Assembly (NCBI GenBank): GCA_963768025.1
Contig: CAVYGM010000004.1
Coordinates: 62,001-126,000 of the forward strand
Direction of reading: 5' to 3'
Source of the DNA: CAVYGM01 sp963768025
GTDB lineage: Bacteria > Bacteroidota > Bacteroidia > Cytophagales > Spirosomataceae
Length of the DNA: 64,000 nt
Shown: one piece after another, positions 56,999-64,000 of the stretch
Layout of the letters: each line of letters begins with the position of its first letter
How positions within the stretch are numbered: the stretch's first letter is position 1
Made by a program: the position numbers and the translations under genes
Notes under the pieces: model-generated
Database searches by the model: none
What the model saw: only the letters and a program-made list of their open reading frames with translations
What the model was told of the DNA's origin: nothing

Positions 56999-57577
56999 CT
57001 AGCGTTCGCCTATTTCCTTGGAGTAGGTATCAGAAGTAGCTTCGGGGAATGTCTGAAGAATATCACCAATCACTCCCTTGATCATCACATCCCGATCCTC
57101 ACGTTTGGTTGGGGCTTTCAAGCGACCAGAAGCCCACCCCTGCCAAATCATCTTATCGCTCTTGTCCTGATATATATTCACTATCAGACGACCCTCCTGA
57201 TAATTGTAAGTGGAAATGTTATTATTCTGAGGACCGTACCACCACCAGTAGGGGGACATCGTTCCGTTGGAACGTACCTGCTGGCGATCTTTTACGTCGG
57301 TCAGGTACCTCACCACCAGTTCAGGGTTACGCTCATCGAGCCGGTATCCTTTCTGTATCATTATCTGGGCTACCGCATCGGTAATCCGGCGACGGTTTAG
57401 TTCACTTCCCAAAAGCGGATCCTGCATCATGTCTTTCTCAGCATCTACCCGGAAAGTCTTGAACTGTTTCAGGTTTACACTACGGTCGTAGTCATTTTGT
57501 ACTTGAAACGAAGGAGAACAAGCTACAAACCATCCTCCGAGCAATACTAGCATTGCAGTCTTTATCACATTTTTCAT
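56999..57577 (-). CDS. DUF4136 lipoprotein
   Basis: The 192-residue protein has a lipoprotein signal (LGGWFVAC, Cys at about 20) and the DUF4136 domain (about 25-180): DRSVNLKQFKTFRV, RRITDAVAQIMIQKGYRL, PELVVRYLTDVKDRQQV and GRLIVNIYQDKSDKMIWQGWA. The family consists of envelope lipoproteins of unknown function. It is convergent with the thioredoxin-fold gene and divergent from the aminotransferase gene. Confidence 0.9.
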   Translation of the reverse strand: MKNVIKTAMLVLLGGWFVACSPSFQVQNDYDRSVNLKQFKTFRVDAEKDMMQDPLLGSELNRRRITDAVAQIMIQKGYRLDERNPELVVRYLTDVKDRQQVRSNGTMSPYWWWYGPQNNNISTYNYQEGRLIVNIYQDKSDKMIWQGWASGRLKAPTKREDRDVMIKGVIGDILQTFPEATSDTYSKEIGER

Positions 57578-57874
57578 GGGTTTAACCTTTCTTTTATAAG
57601 TTTCACTTGCTTTTCAGTAGTATTAACGTAAAAAATCATTCCACTCATATACTAGCTGTATATAAATACTATACAGGAAGAAATCGGCACTTATGGCAGA
57701 TGGATGGAATATTTAAACGCAGAAGCCGGTAATTTTGACATAGTTTCGGGCAGATTCCTTCCTGATTTCCTACCAAAACTGATTTTGTGCTAACTTGCAG
57801 GCTTTTACTGGAAAGAGACAATAGAAAGCCTGTTTGCGCTCTTTTCCGGTGTTGATACGTTATATTTTCCGGTA

Positions 57875-59038
57875 ATGATTATAGAACCCGCCCAGCGGAC
57901 CCGACAAACCTCCGAGTATTATTTTTCCGTGAAACTGGCCGAAGTGCGAAACCTGATGGCCCAAGGGCACGATGTGATCAATCTGGGCATTGGAAATCCC
58001 GACATGATGCCTTCATCGGCTACGCTGTCGGCCCTGAGCGAAGCCATCCGCAAGCCTCAGGCCCATGGGTACCAGCCTTATACGGGTACGCCTGCTTTTC
58101 GGCAGGCCATTGCGGGGTACTACGCGCATACCTACGGCGTGACGCTGGATCCGGCCACGGAGATTTTGCCCCTAATCGGATCAAAGGAGGGGATCACACA
58201 CATATCCCTCACCTTTCTGGACCCTGGCGACGAAGTGCTGGTGCCCGAGCTGGGCTATCCTGCCTACCGGGCGGTAAGTCAGATGGTGGGTGCGGTGGTA
58301 AAAGAATACCCCTTGCAGGAAAACCACGGTTGGCAACCGGACTGGGAAGCACTAGCCGGACTGGTGACGCCCCGCACCAAAATCATGTGGCTCAACTACC
58401 CTCACATGCCCACCGGGGCACCCGCCACACCAGAATTGTTTGAGCGAGCGGTGGCCTTTGCTCAGACCCATAAAGTCCTACTCTGCCACGATAATCCGTA
58501 CAGTCTGGTGTTGAACAAAAAGCCTCCGGTTAGCCTGTTATCAGTGGAAGGTGCCAAAGAGGTAGCCATTGAACTTAATTCGATGAGCAAGTCGCACAAC
58601 ATGGCCGGGTGGCGTTTAGGCTGGTTGTGTGCCGCCAAACCCTATATAGAGGCGGTATTGAAAATAAAAAGCAACGTGGATTCGGGCATGTTCCAGGCCT
58701 TGCAGGAAGCAGCCGTGGTAGCTTTGCAAAATTCCGATGCGTGGCATCAGGAGCGCAACGCCGTGTACGAAGGCCGCTTGGAAGCCGCTGAGGCGTTACT
58801 TACTACCTTGGGCTGTACGTGGGACAAAAGCCAGGAGGGGATGTTTTTGTGGGGAAAACTACCCGACTCAACCCCTTCGGCGGAAAGTCTGATTAATGGC
58901 TTACTGACGGAAAAGTACGTGTTCATTGCACCGGGCTTAATTTTTGGCCCGGCCGGACAGCGGTACATCCGGCTTTCGCTGTGTACACCAAAGGAACGTA
59001 TTTGGGAAGCGGTACAAAGAATTAAAGCAGACTCCTGA
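57875..59038 (+). CDS. Class I/II PLP-dependent aminotransferase
   Basis: The 387-residue fold-type I aminotransferase binds PLP through Lys in ELNSMSKSHNMAGWRLG (Lys at about 235). The substrate Arg is probably in YIRLSLC near 370. NYPHMPTGAPA is the strand carrying the conserved Asn-Pro-type segment, here with HMPTG. Gene order with tyrA (41 bp downstream) suggests it transaminates 4-hydroxyphenylpyruvate/phenylpyruvate or a related acceptor in aromatic amino-acid synthesis. An LL-diaminopimelate-aminotransferase-type function cannot be excluded from the sequence. Confidence 0.88.
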   Translation: MIIEPAQRTRQTSEYYFSVKLAEVRNLMAQGHDVINLGIGNPDMMPSSATLSALSEAIRKPQAHGYQPYTGTPAFRQAIAGYYAHTYGVTLDPATEILPLIGSKEGITHISLTFLDPGDEVLVPELGYPAYRAVSQMVGAVVKEYPLQENHGWQPDWEALAGLVTPRTKIMWLNYPHMPTGAPATPELFERAVAFAQTHKVLLCHDNPYSLVLNKKPPVSLLSVEGAKEVAIELNSMSKSHNMAGWRLGWLCAAKPYIEAVLKIKSNVDSGMFQALQEAAVVALQNSDAWHQERNAVYEGRLEAAEALLTTLGCTWDKSQEGMFLWGKLPDSTPSAESLINGLLTEKYVFIAPGLIFGPAGQRYIRLSLCTPKERIWEAVQRIKADS

Positions 59039-59079
59039 TCCCCTTCCCCTATTTTCCCTGGTTAAAAACTACATCCTCT

Positions 59080-59937
59080 ATGATAATCAGTATAATTGGC
59101 GTAGGTCTGCTGGGCGGATCATTTGCCCTGGCGCTGCGGGAAAAGTACCCGCACATCCGCTTGATTGGGGTGGATCAGTCGGTAGTGAATCAGAAAATAG
59201 CCCTAGCCAAAGGCCTAGTGGATGAGGTACTGCCCCTGAAAGAAGCCCTGCAACAGGCCGAGCTAAACGTATTAGCCACGCCCGTAGACAGCATTGGCCA
59301 TCTCCTGCCCAGGATGCTGGATCAATTGCCGGAAGGCCGGACCATCATGGATTTAGGATCGACGAAGGAGGCCATTTGTGCCGTAGCTGATACCCACCCC
59401 AAGCGTGGGCAGTTTGTGGCGGTACATCCCATGGCCGGCACCGAAAACTCCGGTCCGGGGGCCGCTTTCCGCGAGCTATTGCCGGGCAAGAACGTGATCA
59501 TCTGCGACGCCAAAAAGAGCCATCCCGACTCCCTGGCCCTGGTGGAAGCCTTCTTACGCGACGTGGGCATGAAGATCCACTACATGACCCCCGCCGAGCA
59601 CGACCTGCACCTTGCCTACGTGTCGCACCTGAGCCATATCAGCTCGTTTGCCCTAGGGCTAACAGTACTGCTGAAAGAGGATGATGAAAAGGCTATTTTC
59701 GACATGGCCAGTACGGGTTTCTCATCTACCGTTCGCCTGGCCAAAAGCTCCCCTGAAATGTGGGCTCCCATCTTTGATCAAAATAAAGACAATGTCTCCA
59801 AAGCCCTAGGCGATTACATTGACCTACTAAACCGCTTCAAAAAAGCCATCGATACCCGCGACCTGACCCAAAGCCGGGAGTTCATGGCTCGTGCTAATGA
59901 TATTGGACGGATACTGGCGGGGATTGAGAAGAAGTGA
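59080..59937 (+). CDS. tyrA: Prephenate dehydrogenase
   Basis: The 285-residue protein has an N-terminal NAD(P)-binding Rossmann domain (SIIGVGLLGGSFALALR, residues 4-20; GVDQS near 30) and a C-terminal helical dimerisation domain (about 165-280). The catalytic His lies in VHPMAGTENSGP (about 111-122), and a second conserved segment is AYVSHLSHISSFAL. It converts prephenate to 4-hydroxyphenylpyruvate for tyrosine synthesis. It forms a two-gene operon with the aminotransferase. Length is normal for TyrA without a fused chorismate mutase or ACT domain. Confidence 0.93.
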   Translation: MIISIIGVGLLGGSFALALREKYPHIRLIGVDQSVVNQKIALAKGLVDEVLPLKEALQQAELNVLATPVDSIGHLLPRMLDQLPEGRTIMDLGSTKEAICAVADTHPKRGQFVAVHPMAGTENSGPGAAFRELLPGKNVIICDAKKSHPDSLALVEAFLRDVGMKIHYMTPAEHDLHLAYVSHLSHISSFALGLTVLLKEDDEKAIFDMASTGFSSTVRLAKSSPEMWAPIFDQNKDNVSKALGDYIDLLNRFKKAIDTRDLTQSREFMARANDIGRILAGIEKK

Positions 59938-59960
59938 GGGAGGCTTTGCCTATTAAAAAC

Positions 59961-60003
59961 AAAAGTCGCTGGTACCTGAGCTGGTAACGGCGACTTTTAT
60001 TTT
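59961..60003 (+). terminator. Terminator after tyrA
   Basis: Stem AAAAGTCGC/GCGACTTTT with a 20-nt loop, followed by ATTTTATT on the plus strand. Confidence 0.75.
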
Positions 60004-60089
60004 ATTCCTAATTCCAAATCCCTACACCAGCGAAATCAAAGCTGACAGGAAGCCAAAGAAACTATTCTCATCCCAAAGCTCAGAAAGGC

Positions 60090-62495
60090 CTAAACTTGGG
60101 TTGATTTTTTCTTCTTGAACATCTTCATATTTCCATTCAATTTGCTGCTAAGCCAGGACTTATTTTCTGATTCACCATAGTACCCATTGGATCCATAGCC
60201 GTATCCATAGCCGTATCCATAGCCGTATTCAGAGGAGAACTTATAATTAACAGCGTTGAAAATGATATTAAGCGATTTGAAAACTTTACGTTTATTCAAG
60301 TCCGCTATTGTATTTAGGTAAAGTTTGGGCGTTTTTTCATATCTCACCAAATAGAAGGTAGCATCTGCTAATGGTGCTAAAAGAATGGTATCAGTTACAA
60401 GTCCCACAGGGGGGGTATCCAATACAATGTAGTCGTATCTTTGCCTCAAAGATTCAATCAACTTCTCAAGTCGATCATTAGAAATCAGTTCTGAAGGATT
60501 GGGAGGAATAGGTCCGCTGGGAATTATAAATACATTATCGTAGGTAGTAGTTTGTATTATTTCATTTTCTTTAGCTTGTCCAATCAAGTAGTTAGACATT
60601 CCTAATTTATTATTAATTTCCAGATATTCATTTATTTTTGGCATCCGTAGATCTAATCCTAAAATAATTACTTTTTTGTTCAGGAGAGATAAAGAAAGGG
60701 CTATATTTAATGCCACAAAGCTCTTACCTTCCCCAGAAGTAGATGAGGTGAGGAGGAGTGTTCTACCCAATGTAGTATCACCATCTGTAAAAAGGTATTG
60801 CATATTAGAACGAATCATTCGTATTTGTTCACTAACAAAACTACGGCTATTTACGTCGATAATATGTCCTTCATGATTCTTGGGCATAACACTTATTTCC
60901 CCAAATACTTTCATTCCTGTTTTACTCTCAATCTCTTTGTTAGACTGGACAGTATTATTTAGTGATTCTTTGAGTGTAATAATTCCAGTGGGAATCAAGA
61001 TGCCTAACAAAAGGGCATACAGATAAATGTTGTTTTTATCAGGCCTTATCGGCCCAGGGGAAGCATACGGAGGATCAACAATACGACTATCTGTGACAGT
61101 TGATGCATATGAAAGCGCAGTTTCCTCTCGCTTCTCTAGAAGCATAAGATACAGATTTTCTTTCACTCCGGCCTGCCTTTTAATACCAAGAAATTCGCGC
61201 TCTTTCCGAGGAATAGTAGAAATAGTTCCTTCAAGCCGATTATTCAGATTTTTCAAATTGCTTTTTGTAACCTGCAAATTGTTTCTTTGATTCCGGAGGT
61301 TTTCTTGTATTGCCTGCTTGATGTTACGCATTTGGGTATTAACCGTTTCTAAATACGGATTTCCAGGCTGTACAGTTTGGGAAAGTTTCGTTCGTTCGAG
61401 TTCAAGCTGTGATAATTGTTCCATATAGGTGACCAGAGACGGGTCCTCTACGCCGAGAGTTGCTGGAGCTATATTACCAACCTGATTGCTGTTCACCGTT
61501 TTTTCGACACCATCTAAAATTTGCAAATTAATATCTACTTCGTTAATCTTTCCGTCTGTCTCCTGAACTCTATCTAGGAAGAGACTTGCCTCAGAACTGA
61601 TATCAGTAATTCCTTGGTCACGCCTATATTGTTCTACATCCTGCTCCACATCCCCAAGTTCAGTCGTAACAATTTTTAAACGTTCCTCAATGAATCTCAT
61701 TGTATTGGTAGCTTCCTGGTTTTTATCTTCAAGAGTGGCATAAGAGTACTCATCAAGAATGTTTTGCAAAATATCTTTCCCCTTTTGAGGAACAGCATCC
61801 TCGATTGAAAGTAAAACCACCGTACTCACTTCGTTTAAAAATTTCACCTGAACAGCTCCAAGTAAACCCGAAACTACGGATTGCCTGTTTTGAAACGTTA
61901 TCTTGATAGGAGCATCAAGATTATCCGAAGCAGATTTCCTCTTAAACACTCTGAACACTCCATATTTACTTCTTACCTTTTGGCTAAAATCAAACGTTTT
62001 TATTCTATTTTTTTCTTTATCCAGAATTTCGTATTTATTTCCAGTCAATGGTTGAATAAAAAATGGCTCACTATCCAAAATTTCCGTAACCTCAATCTTA
62101 ACAGGACTTTCCTTATAAATTTCGGTGTCTCTACTTCTACCATCCAACGAATAGGTAACCACAAGGCCAAGCTTATCAACAACTTTTTCCATCAGAGGCC
62201 GTGATTTGAGAATTTCCATTTCATCCTCCACATTCTTGCTCCTACCCATGTCCAACTGCTCCATGATATTCTCGTTTTCCTTTCGGCTTTTGGATGCTTC
62301 ATCTTTAATGAGCACTGTCGCTGTAACGCTATAAATCGGTGTATATTGACTCAAATAGAATACCGTTACAATCAAACAAATACATATTGCCAATACGTAC
62401 CAATACCAATGTCTCAAAAATTTAAATAGAATTGCTAGTAGATCAAAACTCTCTTCCTGATCTTCGTTCCATGGTGATATGTCACTTGCTGCCAT
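60090..62495 (-). CDS. Exopolysaccharide tyrosine autokinase (Wzc-like)
   Basis: The 801-residue protein has a first membrane helix (about 32-52), a Wzz-type chain-length domain and long coiled coils (about 260-470), and a second helix (about 505-525). The BY-kinase domain follows (about 560-760): Walker A SSTSGEGKSF, Walker A' IILGLDLRMPK and Walker B YIVLDTPPVG. The tail is Tyr/Gly-rich, with at least six YG pairs after SEYG, the expected autophosphorylation cluster. It controls polymer length and export. It is followed on the same strand by nothing in this window and preceded by the Wza-like gene (82 bp). Confidence 0.93.
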   Translation of the reverse strand: MAASDISPWNEDQEESFDLLAILFKFLRHWYWYVLAICICLIVTVFYLSQYTPIYSVTATVLIKDEASKSRKENENIMEQLDMGRSKNVEDEMEILKSRPLMEKVVDKLGLVVTYSLDGRSRDTEIYKESPVKIEVTEILDSEPFFIQPLTGNKYEILDKEKNRIKTFDFSQKVRSKYGVFRVFKRKSASDNLDAPIKITFQNRQSVVSGLLGAVQVKFLNEVSTVVLLSIEDAVPQKGKDILQNILDEYSYATLEDKNQEATNTMRFIEERLKIVTTELGDVEQDVEQYRRDQGITDISSEASLFLDRVQETDGKINEVDINLQILDGVEKTVNSNQVGNIAPATLGVEDPSLVTYMEQLSQLELERTKLSQTVQPGNPYLETVNTQMRNIKQAIQENLRNQRNNLQVTKSNLKNLNNRLEGTISTIPRKEREFLGIKRQAGVKENLYLMLLEKREETALSYASTVTDSRIVDPPYASPGPIRPDKNNIYLYALLLGILIPTGIITLKESLNNTVQSNKEIESKTGMKVFGEISVMPKNHEGHIIDVNSRSFVSEQIRMIRSNMQYLFTDGDTTLGRTLLLTSSTSGEGKSFVALNIALSLSLLNKKVIILGLDLRMPKINEYLEINNKLGMSNYLIGQAKENEIIQTTTYDNVFIIPSGPIPPNPSELISNDRLEKLIESLRQRYDYIVLDTPPVGLVTDTILLAPLADATFYLVRYEKTPKLYLNTIADLNKRKVFKSLNIIFNAVNYKFSSEYGYGYGYGYGYGSNGYYGESENKSWLSSKLNGNMKMFKKKKSTQV
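60190..60231. repeat. 12-bp tandem repeat encoding the Tyr-Gly tail of the kinase
   Basis: ATCCATAGCCGT occurs about three times in a row on the plus strand, giving the repeated YGYG of the kinase C-terminus on the minus strand. Such repeats can change copy number. Confidence 0.8.
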
Positions 62496-62576
62496 TTTAA
62501 GAAATGATTAAATAAATATTTTGAATAATAAGTGGAACTAACAAATAGAGTGTTATGATTATAAAAGTCCAAAAAT

Positions 62577-63437
62577 CTATCTAAAAAATTGAGCAACTAG
62601 ATTTACCACTACTAATAGTGTGGTAATTACGGTAGTATATATTTGAAGTTGCCTTACCCTTTCGTCCTCAATTAGAGGTACTTTTTTATCCGGAAGCGGT
62701 TCAACATAAATTATATCACCATTTCTTAAATAAAAATATGGAGATGTAAAAACGTCCCTATTAACCATGTTCACTACGTCAATGACTCTTTTTCCATTAT
62801 TATCCCGAATTATAGTTATGCTATCTCGTTTTGCAAAAACTGTCAAATCCCCCGCAGAAGCCAAAGCATCAATAATGGTAGTCCGATCATCAAGTAGACT
62901 GAATGCCCCTACACGGGCTACTTCCCCAAGGACTACGAATTTATGATTCATAAACCGTATGTTCACTGCAGGTTCCTTAAGGTATTGTTCTAACGCTGTC
63001 CTGATTCTGCCTTGAGCGGCTTCTAGTGTCAGTCCCGCTACCTGAACCTTACCAATAAACGCCATAGATATGTTACCAGATGTATCTACCGGATACCCAA
63101 TTGCTTGAGAAGAACTTCCACCTCCTCCTGGTAAGGATGATACAGATAGAGAATTTACGTTTGAAAAGTTAAGAATCTCATTTGATTCCATATTCATGCT
63201 GCTCACTGTAATTCCTAACAGATCTTCTTTCTGAATACGGGAAACTTGCGGCACCTCAACATCTATAATGGAGGGAAAACTAACTGTAGAACCTTGAAAA
63301 AAGGCAGGAATAGGTTTTTGTGTCAGTTTACATGAGGAAAATCCAAAAATGAACAAGACTCCAATTGTACTTAATTTTGCAAATCTTAAATTAAAAATGG
63401 TTTGGAACATAGAGGTTTTAGTTAGTAATGGATACAT
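62577..63437 (-). CDS. Polysaccharide export outer-membrane lipoprotein (Wza-like)
   Basis: The 286-residue protein has a lipoprotein signal (FIFGFSSC, Cys at about 36; ATG at 63410 would put it at about 27) and the Poly_export domain (about 60-150: IQKEDLLGITVSSM, YPVDTSGNISMAFIGKVQVAG). A SLBB domain follows (about 165-250: VVLGEVARVGAFSLLDDRTTIIDALASAG), then a C-terminal hydrophobic helix (about 265-283). It should form the outer-membrane pore that works with the Wzc-like kinase downstream. The pair probably starts an exopolysaccharide cluster that lies mainly outside the window. Confidence 0.93.
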   Translation of the reverse strand: MYPLLTKTSMFQTIFNLRFAKLSTIGVLFIFGFSSCKLTQKPIPAFFQGSTVSFPSIIDVEVPQVSRIQKEDLLGITVSSMNMESNEILNFSNVNSLSVSSLPGGGGSSSQAIGYPVDTSGNISMAFIGKVQVAGLTLEAAQGRIRTALEQYLKEPAVNIRFMNHKFVVLGEVARVGAFSLLDDRTTIIDALASAGDLTVFAKRDSITIIRDNNGKRVIDVVNMVNRDVFTSPYFYLRNGDIIYVEPLPDKKVPLIEDERVRQLQIYTTVITTLLVVVNLVAQFFR

Positions 63438-64000
63438 TTGATTGTTTTCTTTTCTAATTAATCAGGTAAAGAAGAAGTAGCATGCCATAGGACATAAACA
63501 ATAAAGTAGCACCCTGAGATGTATACCAATATTATTCTATTGAAAATCAAATGGTTATATACTATTACCACTTCCCATAATCCATAAATATTGGATTTTA
63601 TGAGTAATATGTACTTCTTTATAAGAAAAACATATTTCAAAGAGAATCCAACTTTTTAAACTACTAAAAATGAGCAGGTTAAATAGCACACAATGTGTTA
63701 CACACCAACAAGAATTGTATTCAGAAATTCTCTGGTTATTTTCGCGCCTCTAATATAGATAAACCTACACAATTGTACCATATTTTTTTGTGAGTGGCTT
63801 AGCCATCAAAATTTGGTAAACAACGTTTTGGGCTAGCCGACGGTACAGTGCCAAATGTGGTCTTCATTGCACAAAGGCAAGATTCTACAAAGGAAATAGC
63901 TTTTACCCATCCGCAATAATAATCTTTTCTAAAATTTGTATTGTTGATTTCCAAAAGTAGAAAAGTACTCTGCTTAATGCTGCACGACAGGTTTCAGGGG
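63438..64000. other. AT-rich region upstream of the polysaccharide genes
   Basis: No family-like frame is seen on either strand. A frame at 63458-63640 is hydrophobic and isolated, and is not annotated. The promoter for the Wza-Wzc pair is expected here. Confidence 0.5.

Noticed and set aside
63458..63640. 60-codon hydrophobic frame at the right end
   Set aside because: Very AT-rich, isolated, without a supported start or family.

Overview
The window looks like chromosomal DNA of a Bacteroidota bacterium, most likely order Cytophagales (Spirosomaceae/Dyadobacter-like). This is an inference from gene content: CsgEFG-type curli genes, 7TMR-DISM and LytS/LytTR two-component proteins, DUF4349, DUF4136, DUF5990 and DUF6588 proteins, a family-106-type rhamnosidase, secreted proteins starting MKK..., and Bacteroidota-type -7 boxes (TAnnTTTG) at a few promoters. 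No rRNA, CRISPR array, phage block or complete insertion sequence is visible.

Layout. 0-2.9 kb: AT-rich DNA, tRNA-Arg(CCT) with a terminator, then hflX. 2.9-8.1 kb: a MATE exporter, then a sulfur block made of a TauE/SafE exporter, a persulfide dioxygenase fused to two rhodanese domains, and two YeeE/YedE half-proteins. 8.1-9.8 kb: an inverted-repeat element, a methyltransferase and a Dps-like ferritin. 9.9-13.2 kb: decayed accessory DNA with a DUF11 surface-protein remnant, a CcbP-like gene, frameshifted DUF3431 and Uma2 genes, and a 3'-end fragment of an M14 peptidase gene.

13.6-24.3 kb is a curli (functional amyloid) locus: a CsgD-like LuxR regulator with no phospho-acceptor Asp, a curlin gene, a frameshifted curlin paralogue, a third curlin stub, two small curlin-like genes, csgE, csgF, csgG with an extra C-terminal domain, a propeller lipoprotein and two tiny exported proteins. 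Two direct 112-bp copies of the 3' end of the M14 peptidase gene bracket the locus, so it may be an inserted or excisable segment.

24.5-38.3 kb: mostly secreted hydrolases (M14 peptidase, serine hydrolase, acetyl-esterase-like protein, rhamnosidase), a convergent LuxR regulator/7TMR-DISM kinase pair, lipoproteins and a DUF6588 gene. Many of these carry frameshifts. 38.3-41.6 kb: a higBA toxin-antitoxin pair behind a large palindromic operator, a GNAT acetyltransferase, a DUF5990 gene broken by a 71-bp tandem duplication, and an esterase. 41.9-45.1 kb: a LytTR regulator, a degraded LytS kinase and an intact LytS kinase. 45.3-52.2 kb: secreted proteins, SPW and VKOR membrane proteins, an outer-membrane barrel and an orphan McrB-like ATPase. 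52.2-60 kb: a large FAD/Fe-S dehydrogenase, a thioredoxin-fold protein, a DUF4136 lipoprotein and an aminotransferase-tyrA pair. 60-63.4 kb: a Wzc-type tyrosine kinase and Wza-type exporter at the edge of an exopolysaccharide cluster.

The strongest signals are the repeat-bracketed curli locus, the frameshifts concentrated between about 11.9 and 37 kb (decay or assembly error), and an apparent excess of the palindrome GGTACC.
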